Made by a program: the position numbers and the translations under genes. A stretch of DNA of 64,000 nt from JABWAN01 sp041918175 (GTDB lineage Bacteria > Zhuqueibacterota > Zhuqueibacteria > Zhuqueibacterales > Zhuqueibacteraceae): contig JAYRWE010000107.1 of assembly GCA_041918175.1 (NCBI GenBank), positions 1-64,000 of the forward strand. Reading direction: 5' to 3'. Numbering within the stretch: the stretch's first letter is position 1; every line of letters starts with the position of its first letter. A model generated the notes under the pieces. That model saw nothing but the letters and a program-made list of their open reading frames with translations. It did not search any database and was not told the DNA's origin. Positions 43,244 to 51,962 of the stretch are shown here, piece after piece.

Positions 43244-45919
43244 ATGAAAAAAAAACTTCTCCTACTTTTCACTCTTCTATTCGCCGCATTCGCTTCAGCT
43301 TCGAGCATTACCGACAAAGCCGCCCTCGACAAAGTGCGCGTGACTTTGGAAGTGAGCAATCTGCCTTTGCGTGAGGCGTTGCAAACGCTCGTGGCGCAAA
43401 CGAAATTGCAAATCGTGTTCGACGATGCGCGCGTGCGCGAGTTCACAGTTGATTGCAAATGCGCCAACGTCACATTGCGCCAAGCGTTGGAGGAAATTCT
43501 CAAAACCACACCGCTCACGTTCGAGGCCATGAACGACGGACAAATCGTGATCGTGAATCGCAAGGTCAATCTCAAAGGCTACATTCGCGACGCGGAAAGC
43601 GGCGAGACTTTACCCTATGCGAGCGTGCTGGTCAAAGGCACCTCGCAAGGCACGTCTTCAAATGTCAATGGCTACTTCGTGCTCGTGAATGTTGCTGCCG
43701 GCCCATGCACATTGCGCGCGCAACACATCGGCTATCATCCGCTTGAACTCGCAATCGACGCGAAGCCCGGCCAGGAAGCGCTCACGCTCAAGCTGCGGCA
43801 AAGCGTTTTGCAAAGCGACGAGGTCGTGGTCACCGCGGAGAATTTGCAAACGATGGAAGTCACCGCGGAGCCGGCGCAAGTGCGCATTTCGCCGCGGCAG
43901 ATTGCTTCATTGCCCGGCCTCGGCGAGACGGATATTTTTCGCGCGCTGCAACTCTTGCCCGGCATCAGCGGCGTGAACGACGGCTCCTCGGGTTTATATA
44001 TTCGTGGCGGCACGCCAGATGAAAATCACGTGCTCTTCGACGGCATGACGATTTATCATGTGGATCATCTTTTTGGTTTCATCAGCGCGTTCAATCCCGA
44101 GGCCGTGAAAGACGTGCGCGTATTCAAAGGCGGCTTTCCCGCAAAGTTTGGCGGACGCACTGCGAGCGTGGTGGAACTCACGGGCAAATCCGGCAGCTTT
44201 GATGATTTCAATGCGAGCGCGAGCGTGAATCTTTTGAGCGGCAGCGGCACCACGCAAATTCCGCTCGGGCATCGCGGCGCGTGGCTGCTTTCGTTTCGGC
44301 GTTCTTATATGGACGTGATCAAGAGCAATCTTTATAACAAAATTTATGCGTCGCTCACCGGACAAAATAATGCGAGCGGCTCAACCGAAGAAACACCGGT
44401 CGCACCCGGTCGCGGCGGCATTGCCACGCGCGCGGTGACTGTCACGCCGGATTTTTATTATTATGATTTGAATAGCAAGCTTTCCTATGCGCTCACGCAG
44501 CGCGATCTTTTTTCCATGAGCTTCTATAACAGCAAAGACAATTTGGATCGTTCGCAAGACCTCGGCACAGTGCGTTTTCGACAAGGCAATCCGGTCGGTG
44601 GCCCGGCCAACACGAACGTGACTTTCGATGACGTGACGAAATGGGGCAATGTGGGCGCGAGCGCAAAGTGGGCGCGCGTGTGGAGCGACCGTTTCTATTC
44701 GAACTTTCTCGCGGCTTATTCGAGTTATTCCAGTTCAAGTCATCGCGGTTTGAGCGCCGGCGCGGACAATCAAAACACGTTGCGGCGCGCGTTCAGCTCA
44801 CAAGAGGAAAACGAGGTGACGGATTTGACGCTGCAATTCGATCACGAATGGCAGGCCACCAACGCGCATCGCATCGAGTTCGGAGCCCAGCGCGTGCGCA
44901 CCGAGGCTGCCGTCCGCTTCGCCTCAAATGATACGATCGCGATTTTGCAGCGCAACGACCAAGCGGATCAAACTTCATTCTATCTGCAAGATCAGTGGAA
45001 AATGTTTGCGCCGCTGGAGTTGACGTTCGGCATGCGCGCAACGAATTATGCCCCGCTCAAAGAAAATTATTTGGAGCCGCGTTTTTCCTTCAAATGGTTC
45101 CTGCACAAAAATCTCTGGCTCAAAGGCGCATACGGCGAGTATCATCAATTCGTGAATCGCATCACCAACGAAAACGTGCTGGAGGGCAATCGCGACTTTT
45201 GGGTATTGTCGAACGCGCAGCTTCCGCCCACGGTGGCGCGCCATCAAATCCTCGGCGCGAGTTATGAGAATCGCGACTTCTTGGTTGATGTCGAAGCCTA
45301 TTACAAAGACCTCGACAATGTCGCGGAGTTTTCGCAACGCTTTCGTCGCTCGCCGGAGGAGCCGATTGAAGATTTATTTTTTGTCGGCAGCGGCTATGCG
45401 AAAGGCATCGAATTTCTCGCGCAGAAAAAAATCGGAAAAGTCAACGGCTGGGCGAGCTACACGCTCGGCAAAGTGGAGTACAAGATCGCGCCCTTCAACA
45501 ACGGCGCGCCTTATCCGGCCACGCAAGATCGCAGGCATGAAGTGAAGCTCGTGGGCAATTACAAACTCGGCAAATGGAATTTTTCCGGCACGTGGGTTTA
45601 TGCCACGGGCGCGCCCTACACTGCGCCGGAGAATCAATACAGCATTGCACTGCTCGACGGCAGCACGCGCAGCTACATTCACGTGGGCGGTAAAAACGCG
45701 CAACGCTTGCCCGCCTATCATCGCATGGACGTGAGCCTTTCGCGGCAATTTGAAAGCAGCGCGTTGAATTGGGATCTCGGCCTCTCTGTGTTCAATTTGT
45801 ACGATCACAAAAACGTGTGGTATCGCGAGTATCGCTTGGACACAAGCCCGGTGATTGTGAACGACATCGTCACGCTCGGCTTCACGCCCACGGTGACGTT
45901 GAAGGTGGAATTGAAATAG
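43244..45919 (+). CDS. TonB-dependent outer-membrane receptor with STN and carboxypeptidase-like domains
   Basis: 891 aa. Signal peptide (1-20), STN domain (about 30-105, NLPLREALQTLVAQTKLQIV), CarboxypepD_reg-like beta domain (about 110-190, LKGYIRDAESGETLPYASV), plug (about 205-320, GLGETDIFRALQLLPGISG and LYIRGGTPDENHVLFDGM) and a 22-strand-type barrel to the C-terminus ending in LKVELK. It should import a ligand across the outer membrane with TonB/ExbBD energy. The STN suggests signalling to an anti-sigma factor. I chose the ATG at 43244 because it begins the signal peptide; the frame is open to 43178 within a repeat. Ligand unknown, but the Sco and YHYH neighbours hint at metal. Confidence 0.93.
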   Translation: MKKKLLLLFTLLFAAFASASSITDKAALDKVRVTLEVSNLPLREALQTLVAQTKLQIVFDDARVREFTVDCKCANVTLRQALEEILKTTPLTFEAMNDGQIVIVNRKVNLKGYIRDAESGETLPYASVLVKGTSQGTSSNVNGYFVLVNVAAGPCTLRAQHIGYHPLELAIDAKPGQEALTLKLRQSVLQSDEVVVTAENLQTMEVTAEPAQVRISPRQIASLPGLGETDIFRALQLLPGISGVNDGSSGLYIRGGTPDENHVLFDGMTIYHVDHLFGFISAFNPEAVKDVRVFKGGFPAKFGGRTASVVELTGKSGSFDDFNASASVNLLSGSGTTQIPLGHRGAWLLSFRRSYMDVIKSNLYNKIYASLTGQNNASGSTEETPVAPGRGGIATRAVTVTPDFYYYDLNSKLSYALTQRDLFSMSFYNSKDNLDRSQDLGTVRFRQGNPVGGPANTNVTFDDVTKWGNVGASAKWARVWSDRFYSNFLAAYSSYSSSSHRGLSAGADNQNTLRRAFSSQEENEVTDLTLQFDHEWQATNAHRIEFGAQRVRTEAAVRFASNDTIAILQRNDQADQTSFYLQDQWKMFAPLELTFGMRATNYAPLKENYLEPRFSFKWFLHKNLWLKGAYGEYHQFVNRITNENVLEGNRDFWVLSNAQLPPTVARHQILGASYENRDFLVDVEAYYKDLDNVAEFSQRFRRSPEEPIEDLFFVGSGYAKGIEFLAQKKIGKVNGWASYTLGKVEYKIAPFNNGAPYPATQDRRHEVKLVGNYKLGKWNFSGTWVYATGAPYTAPENQYSIALLDGSTRSYIHVGGKNAQRLPAYHRMDVSLSRQFESSALNWDLGLSVFNLYDHKNVWYREYRLDTSPVIVNDIVTLGFTPTVTLKVELK

Positions 45920-46025
45920 GGTGTTTTGTCAGTCCTGCGTATTAAAGAATAAAGCCGCCAAGCAATTCATGCACGCGCATGAGCAGCGGCAGTACGCATG
46001 AACTCACCAAGAGGAGAATCAAACT

Positions 46026-46775
46026 ATGAAAAGAAAACTTAGCCTCGGGCTTATCGCGTTGTTGAGCATATCAAGTTTTATTTCTTGCTCCAACACTACG
46101 GAGCCGGAAGACAACAGCACCGCTTCGACCGAAGTGCCCGCGGTCTTCAAAAACTTTTCGAGCGCTGTAACTGTGAGCGTTGACGGCGATTTCATTATTT
46201 TGCAAACGAACGACGTGCCCGATCATCCCAGCCCATATTTCGGCACAACCGATTCGCGCTACGAAGCGTACAACGGCGGCAACTCCAGCTTTCAACTCAA
46301 TCCCAATCGCATCGTCACACAGAACATCACGCTGCGCATTCCGGCGAACCCGAAAGTTGCGAGCACACATCAGAGCACGAGCCTCGGGCCGTTCGGCATT
46401 GCGCTCAACGGCGTGGTGCTCTATAATCAATTCGCTGCGGGCAATCAACCGCTCACGGGCGAGATCAACAGCTTTGACCAATACAACGGTCATCCGCAAC
46501 AAGCCGGACAATATCATTATCACGTGGAGCCGCTTTATCTCACCGCGAAAAACGGTAAAGCATCATTGATTGGATTTTTGCTCGATGGCTTTCCGGTTTA
46601 TGGCCCGATGGAAAACGGCAATGTTGTCATCAGCAGCAGTCTCGATCAATACCACGGCCACGAACACGCGACCACGGAATATCCTAACGGCATTTATCAT
46701 TATCACATCACGGACGACGCGCCGTATATCAACGGCGGCCAGTATTACGGCACGCCCGGCACGACGACGCTCTAG
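46026..46775 (+). CDS. YHYH-domain lipoprotein
   Basis: 249 aa. Lipoprotein signal (lipobox SFISC, about residue 21). The domain carries the family-naming motif twice: GQYHYHVEPLYL (about 162-173) and GIYHYHITDDAPY (about 223-235), plus GFLLDGFPVYGPM and HGHEHATTEYPNG. The dense histidines suggest metal binding, but the role of YHYH proteins is not established. GAGGAG lies nine bases before the ATG. It lies between the TonB receptor and the MORN/Sco genes. Confidence 0.9.
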   Translation: MKRKLSLGLIALLSISSFISCSNTTEPEDNSTASTEVPAVFKNFSSAVTVSVDGDFIILQTNDVPDHPSPYFGTTDSRYEAYNGGNSSFQLNPNRIVTQNITLRIPANPKVASTHQSTSLGPFGIALNGVVLYNQFAAGNQPLTGEINSFDQYNGHPQQAGQYHYHVEPLYLTAKNGKASLIGFLLDGFPVYGPMENGNVVISSSLDQYHGHEHATTEYPNGIYHYHITDDAPYINGGQYYGTPGTTTL

Positions 46776-46796
46776 CTTGCGCAAAGCGTGCAATCA

Positions 46797-46939
46797 ATTC
46801 CCCCCTTGAGGGGGGTCGGGGGGTGTTCTTGATGTCGCTGATCGGCTAAAAATTTTTTAGAATCGCGCCCCTCAAAAAATTGTTTGCCTATGATTATGAT
46901 ATCGAACAACACCCCCCTGGCCCCCCTCAAGGGGGGAAT
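46797..46939. repeat. C/G-run dispersed inverted repeat, long hairpin
   Basis: The left arm ATTCCCCCCTTGAGGGGGGT (46797-46829) is mirrored by the right arm GAACAACACCCCCCTGG (46904-46939) with near identity over about 32 bases. Each arm also contains its own small CCCCCC/GGGGGG hairpin. Same family as 11926-12024. It sits between the YHYH gene and the next lipoprotein gene. Confidence 0.85.
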
Positions 46940-46955
46940 AAGCCTTGGCTCGCTT

Positions 46956-47531
46956 ATGATAAAACGACTCGCCTTCATCTCGATCAGCACTGCAATCTTT
47001 CTGCACGCCTGTCAAATGCAACAGAGTCATGTTGCAACGCTCTCGGCAAATGCTCCGCAGCTTCGTATGCGTAACGGCATTTTGTTTTATGATGAAAAGC
47101 CTTACTCCGGTGTGCTCACGGAAACGCATGCGACAGGTCAATTACAAGCAAAGACGGAGTATGCTCGCGGTCTTCAGCACGGAACAAGTTGGCGGTGGTA
47201 TGAAGATGGAAACTTGCTGTGGCAACGCGAATATCGCAACGGCAAGAAACACGGCGAGCACAAAGGCTGGTGGCCGAACGGCGCGCAGAAGTTTGTTTAT
47301 CATTTTGCCGAGGGCGAGCACGAAGGCGAGGCGAGCGAGTGGTACGCGCATGGACAAATCGCGCAGCGCAACCAATATCAGCATGGCAAGGAAGTTGGCC
47401 TGCAACAAGCCTGGCGCGAGAATGGAAAACTCTACACAAACTATGTGGCGAAGAATGGCAAGCGCTACGGCTTGTTCAACGCACGGCTGTGCTATACAGT
47501 GAAAAACGGCGAGGCACAACAAAATGATTAG
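46956..47531 (+). CDS. MORN-like (YwqK-type) repeat lipoprotein
   Basis: 191 aa from the ATG at 46956. Lipoprotein signal with lipobox FLHAC (Cys19). The mature part is a run of about six MORN-variant repeats of the form NGKKHGEHKGWWPNGAQKF / GEHEGEASEWYAHGQI, which form an elongated beta-strip. Such proteins are found in outer-membrane lipoproteins of Bacteroidota; binding partner unknown. The upstream frame through the repeat (from 46884) is rejected. The stop overlaps the Sco gene by eight bases. Confidence 0.85.
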   Translation: MIKRLAFISISTAIFLHACQMQQSHVATLSANAPQLRMRNGILFYDEKPYSGVLTETHATGQLQAKTEYARGLQHGTSWRWYEDGNLLWQREYRNGKKHGEHKGWWPNGAQKFVYHFAEGEHEGEASEWYAHGQIAQRNQYQHGKEVGLQQAWRENGKLYTNYVAKNGKRYGLFNARLCYTVKNGEAQQND

Positions 47532-48291
47532 TTTCTCAAACGAGAGCTCTTTGCTCACAAAGCAGAAGTGTTCTCCCGCGAAAGCGAAACCGCCACGGAA
47601 CAAGCTGTTCAATTTCGTGAGAGCTCTATTTTCGTGGGAGAAAATTTTTCAAAGTTTGATAAGCGCCGCACTGCTGCTGCTGTGCGCGTGTAACTCGCGC
47701 GCGCCGGAAAGCGAAACGCTGCCCTATTACATGAGCGCGGACTTCACGCCGCATTGGATTGCTACAAACTCCGAGGAGCACAATGCTATTCCGCGCATCG
47801 CGCCGTTTGTTTTGTTCAATCAAAACAACGAACGCCTCACCGAACAAAACTTTGCCGGAAAGATTTACGTGGCGGATTTTATCTTCACTTCTTGCGGCGG
47901 CATTTGTCCGAATATGATGAGCAACATGCGCAAAGTGCAGGCAGCATTCAAAGACGATAATGAAGTGCTCTTGCTCTCGCACAGCGTCACGCCGGAGTTG
48001 GATTCGATTGCCGTGTTGAAGAGTTATGCCGAGCGCAATGAGGTCATCGCGGGCAAATGGCACATCGTCACCGGCGAGCGCAAAATGATTTACGGTCTCG
48101 CGCGCTCCTCCTATTTCGCTGACGAGGACCTCGGCCAACCGCGCGAGGAAAATGATATTCTGCACACGGAAAATTTTTTCTTGATTGACCGCGAGCGCCA
48201 TATTCGCGGCGTGTACAACGGCGTGTTGCCCGCGGAGATCGCGCGCTTGATCGAGGACATCGAAATTCTAAAACGGGAAGATCGTTCATGA
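47524..48291 (+). CDS. SCO1/SenC family copper chaperone-like lipoprotein
   Basis: 255 aa. Thioredoxin-like fold with the copper-binding CxxxC motif SCGGICPNM (Cys124, Cys128) and the distal His in DILHTENFF (His214), the full Sco ligand set. N-terminal TM/lipobox (LLLLCAC, about residue 55) anchors it outside the inner membrane. Sco proteins deliver copper to cytochrome oxidase CuA or act as thiol reductases. Translationally coupled to the MORN gene before and to the DUF4249-like gene after (four-base ATGA overlap). The first 40 residues are long for the family; a later start is possible. Confidence 0.93.
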   Translation: MISFSNESSLLTKQKCSPAKAKPPRNKLFNFVRALFSWEKIFQSLISAALLLLCACNSRAPESETLPYYMSADFTPHWIATNSEEHNAIPRIAPFVLFNQNNERLTEQNFAGKIYVADFIFTSCGGICPNMMSNMRKVQAAFKDDNEVLLLSHSVTPELDSIAVLKSYAERNEVIAGKWHIVTGERKMIYGLARSSYFADEDLGQPREENDILHTENFFLIDRERHIRGVYNGVLPAEIARLIEDIEILKREDRS

Positions 48292-49082
48292 AAATTTTTA
48301 TGCTGCTCCTCGCATGCGCGGCATTGTGTGCTTGCGATTCCAACTCTCCCCTGCTGCCCGAATCGGAAAAGCTCGTGGTGCGCGCGTATCTTTATTCCGG
48401 CGAGGCAGTGCGCGATATTCAACTCACTTCGACCTACGCGATTACTTCCGAAGACACGGTCGGTGCGCCGATTAACAACGCGACAGTGACGCTCGAAAAA
48501 TTCGGCAAAGTGTATCCACTCGTGCTCACGCCCGGTGATAGCGGCTATTATCATTACGCCGGCTCCGACTTGCGCGTGGAAGTCGGAGACCGTTTCACTA
48601 TCTCTGTGGCGCGCGAAAATGAACGCGTAACTGCGACGACGGATATTCCACCCGCGCCGCAGAACGTGCAACTCTCGGCAACGGAGTTTGTAGTTTCCGC
48701 CTCGCCTACGCCGTTTGATACTTCTTCGATCACGGTGAGTTGGAACAATCCCGACGAGAGTTTTTATTTCGTGACCGTGGAGAATATCGAAACGACGCGC
48801 ACGCCGATCAATGATCGCTTGCCCTTTCCGCGCGGCGCAGGTTTTTCGCGCTCGCGGCCTATACGAGAGAATCGTTATCAAATTCGCCGCTTCGATCTCA
48901 CCTATCTCGGCCAACATCGCGTGCGTGTTTACAAAGTGAATCAAGAGTACGCGAACCTCTATGCCTTCGGCCAACAGGACTCGCGCAATCTCAACGAGCC
49001 GCTGACGAACATCCAAAACGGGCTGGGCGTGTTTGCCGGATTCAGCAGCGTGGAGTTGGGTTTTACCGTCAAACGGAACTGA
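48288..49082 (+). CDS. DUF4249-type outer-membrane-associated lipoprotein
   Basis: 264 aa. Lipobox LCAC (Cys16). The pattern of LVVRAYLYSGEAVRDIQLTS, INNATVTLEKFGKVYPLVLT, and YYHYAGSDLRVEVGDRFTISV fits DUF4249 lipoproteins, which in Bacteroidota are usually encoded beside TonB receptors and are thought to work with them. Here it closes the run that begins with the receptor, giving independent support for one uptake module. Start overlaps the Sco stop. Confidence 0.82.
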   Translation: MKIFMLLLACAALCACDSNSPLLPESEKLVVRAYLYSGEAVRDIQLTSTYAITSEDTVGAPINNATVTLEKFGKVYPLVLTPGDSGYYHYAGSDLRVEVGDRFTISVARENERVTATTDIPPAPQNVQLSATEFVVSASPTPFDTSSITVSWNNPDESFYFVTVENIETTRTPINDRLPFPRGAGFSRSRPIRENRYQIRRFDLTYLGQHRVRVYKVNQEYANLYAFGQQDSRNLNEPLTNIQNGLGVFAGFSSVELGFTVKRN

Positions 49083-49106
49083 AAACGTTTTGATGCCGTG
49101 CGAACA

Positions 49107-49135
49107 TTGCAATCTAATTCTGCTTTAATTATATT
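49107..49135 (+). promoter_or_regulatory. sigma-70-like promoter of the TrlF/AlbA operon
   Basis: TTGCAA (49107-49112), exactly 17 bases, TATATT (49130-49135), about 60 bases before the TrlF-like start. The location after the DUF4249 stop suggests that the defence-like genes are a separate transcription unit. Confidence 0.6.
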
Positions 49136-49193
49136 GGCGTGGAAATAATTCAATAAACGAAAGCGATTGGTAATTGCAAGAGAGCAGTAGAAT

Positions 49194-51962
49194 ATGCACC
49201 TCAAGCGCGATAGCCTGGTCGGATCGAAATGGTGGAAATTCGACTTTCATGCCCACACTCCCGCCTCTGAAGATTATGGGAAGGGCCGGGATCAAACTCA
49301 GTTAAAGAATCGGACGCCGCGCGAGTGGCTCTTGGATTTTATGCGAGCCGATATCGATTGTGTTGCGGTGACAGATCACAATTCCGGCAACTGGATTGAT
49401 CGCCTGAAGCAAGAACTTACAGAACTGGACATAGAACAACCAATCGGCTATAGACGTTTGCACTTGTTTCCCGGCATCGAAATCTCGACAAACGGCGGGA
49501 TTCACGTCCTAGTAATTTTAGATCCCAATAAAACCAGCCACGATATTGCCTGCCTTTTAGGCGCAGTTGATTACCGCGGCACGCCTGGCCTTACTGGCGA
49601 ATGCACAAATAAGTCGGTCAGTGAGGTGATCGACGAAGTTGTGAAGCGCGGCGGTATTGCTATCCCTGCGCACGTCGATCAGCCGAAAGGGCTGCTTCGC
49701 GAGATTCACGGCGTGACCTTGCAACAGGTGTTGGAAAAGCGGAATTGGTTTGCAATGGAAACACACGATCCGGCGTATCCCAAGCCGGAGTTGTACACGC
49801 AAATGAAACTGGGCCACGCAGAAGTGCTGGGCACGGATGCGCATTTACCGGCACACGTCGGCACGAAATACACGTGGGTGAAGATGACGCAACCTGATCT
49901 CGCCGGCCTACGCTTGGCGCTGCTCGATGGCGCGTTATCGCTGCGGCGTTCAGATCAAACTTCCGATGATCCCAATCGTCATGCGCTTCTTGTCATCGAG
50001 TCGATTGTGATTCACAAAGCGAGATACATGGGGCATGGTCAGCCGCTTGAGATCAAATTCAATCCCTGGTTCAACGCGATCATCGGCGGCCGCGGCACGG
50101 GCAAATCTTCCGTGATCGAGTTCATGCGCATCGCGCTTCGCCGCGAAGACGAGTTATTTGGAAAACTCAGAGACGATTTCGAGGAATTTAAAAAAATACC
50201 GCGTAGCCGAGATGATAGCGGTCTTATCACCGAGCAAACTCAACTTCAAGTGACGTACCGCAAAGACGGAGTGCGTTATCGGATTCAATGGGATCAAAAC
50301 GCCACGTTGGAGGCAATCCAAGATGAACAAACGAATGGTTCTTGGAAGGCTGCCATAGGAGAGGTTCGCCGTCGCTTCCCGGTTCGCATTTATAGCCAGA
50401 AGCAAATTTTCGAGTTGGCAAATCGGCCTAGTGCGCTCTTGCGAATTGTGGATGAATCACCCGAAGTAGATCGCGCGGGTTGGGATGAAACGTGGCGCGA
50501 GGAAGAGAGTCGATTCCTGGCGTTGCGGGCGAAATCCCGTGAAATCGCAGCCGGCCTCGCAGAGGAAGGCAGCCTGAAAGGTGCGTTAGACGATGCCAAA
50601 AGGAAGCTCGCGGTCTTTGAGAACGCAGGACACAAGGATGTATTGCAAGAATACCAACTTCGTCGCCGACAAGAACGTGCTGTCAATGATTGGTTAGAGA
50701 GCTTTGCCGACACCGGCAAACGCTTGCGCGACTCAGCCGGGCAAACTCTTCCCGCAGCGCTCAATGTCAGCCTTTTCGATGTTGCAAATGCGCCCGATAA
50801 AAATCTTTTGCAAGACGTTCAAGCTCTTTCCGAGCAATTCGTGACTCTAAAGCATAAGATTGAAACTCTTGCCGCGGAAGCCGAGACGATTACTCGGAAT
50901 TGCCAGGGTCACATTGAGCAATCTTCTTGGAAAGAAGCTTTAAAGAATGCTAGCCTCGCATACGAAACCCTGATGGAGAAACTAAGAGGAGTCGGCGCCG
51001 GCGATCCGAGTGAATATGGACGCCTTGTGCAAGAGCACCAACGTTTGGAGCAGAAACTTACCAGTCTTGACGGCAAAAGACAGACTATAGATGACATTGC
51101 GAAGCAGGCACAAGTCAGTTTATCCAAGCTTTGCAAGCTACGCAGAGAACTGACGCATCGTCGCTCTGAATTTCTCGCTAGAATTATTGCTGCAAATCCT
51201 CATGTACGCATCGAAGTTATTCCTTACGGCGACCGCAGCGCGGTAGAAACGGAATTTCGTGAAATCATCGGAAAAGATAAGCCGCTCTTTCAAAATGATA
51301 TTTGGTCGGAGGACGATAATAGCGGATTATTGTACGAGCTATATCGTGACTATCCCCGCCAGGCTTCGGTTTCGGATTTCGAAGCGCGCCTCAATCAGTT
51401 GAAGGGCAAGCTTACAAGAGCGAAAGCACACTCGAGCTTCCCCGGCTTTCACGATCATCGGTTCGCGATACATTTAACCAGCCTCAAACCCGAGGCTTTT
51501 GACAGGCTCGAATATTGGTTTCCAAGCGACGCGTTGAAAGTGACTTACAGTCCGCTCACGGACGGCCGCGCCTTCAGGCCAATCGAACAAGGCTCGCCCG
51601 GCCAAAAGACCTCGGCGATTCTGGCGTTTTTACTGGCTTATGGTGATGAGCCGATGATTCTCGACCAGCCGGAGGACGATCTCGACAATCACTTGATCTA
51701 CGACCTCATTGTACAGCAGTTTCGCGACAATAAACAACGCCGCCAGATCATCGTTGTGACTCATAACCCTAACCTGGTTGTCAATGGCGACGCCGAATTG
51801 GTGCTCGCGCTCGACGTGCGTGGAGGCCAAACGTGCATCATCCAACAAGGCGGCTTGCAAGAACAATCCATTCGAAATGAGGTTTGTCGAATTATGGAAG
51901 GCGGTCGTGAGGCTTTCGAGTTGCGTTATCGGCGAATCAGTCAAGGAGACGGACATGTTTGA
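49194..51962 (+). CDS. TrlF-family protein: PHP phosphoesterase domain plus SMC-like ATPase
   Basis: 922 aa. The N-terminal PHP domain keeps its metal ligands: FHAHTPASEDYG (His19, His21), VTDHNSG, IPAHVDQP and GTDAHLP. Walker A GGRGTGKSS lies near residue 299, followed by a long coiled coil (about 420-690), then a signature-like SPGQKTSAILAF and Walker B MILDQPEDDLDNH (near 823) with the His switch VVTHNPNL. This ABC/SMC-type nucleotide switch coupled to a probable phosphoesterase or nuclease resembles DNA-processing defence proteins. It overlaps the next gene by eight bases. Activity is inferred. Confidence 0.88.
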   Translation: MHLKRDSLVGSKWWKFDFHAHTPASEDYGKGRDQTQLKNRTPREWLLDFMRADIDCVAVTDHNSGNWIDRLKQELTELDIEQPIGYRRLHLFPGIEISTNGGIHVLVILDPNKTSHDIACLLGAVDYRGTPGLTGECTNKSVSEVIDEVVKRGGIAIPAHVDQPKGLLREIHGVTLQQVLEKRNWFAMETHDPAYPKPELYTQMKLGHAEVLGTDAHLPAHVGTKYTWVKMTQPDLAGLRLALLDGALSLRRSDQTSDDPNRHALLVIESIVIHKARYMGHGQPLEIKFNPWFNAIIGGRGTGKSSVIEFMRIALRREDELFGKLRDDFEEFKKIPRSRDDSGLITEQTQLQVTYRKDGVRYRIQWDQNATLEAIQDEQTNGSWKAAIGEVRRRFPVRIYSQKQIFELANRPSALLRIVDESPEVDRAGWDETWREEESRFLALRAKSREIAAGLAEEGSLKGALDDAKRKLAVFENAGHKDVLQEYQLRRRQERAVNDWLESFADTGKRLRDSAGQTLPAALNVSLFDVANAPDKNLLQDVQALSEQFVTLKHKIETLAAEAETITRNCQGHIEQSSWKEALKNASLAYETLMEKLRGVGAGDPSEYGRLVQEHQRLEQKLTSLDGKRQTIDDIAKQAQVSLSKLCKLRRELTHRRSEFLARIIAANPHVRIEVIPYGDRSAVETEFREIIGKDKPLFQNDIWSEDDNSGLLYELYRDYPRQASVSDFEARLNQLKGKLTRAKAHSSFPGFHDHRFAIHLTSLKPEAFDRLEYWFPSDALKVTYSPLTDGRAFRPIEQGSPGQKTSAILAFLLAYGDEPMILDQPEDDLDNHLIYDLIVQQFRDNKQRRQIIVVTHNPNLVVNGDAELVLALDVRGGQTCIIQQGGLQEQSIRNEVCRIMEGGREAFELRYRRISQGDGHV

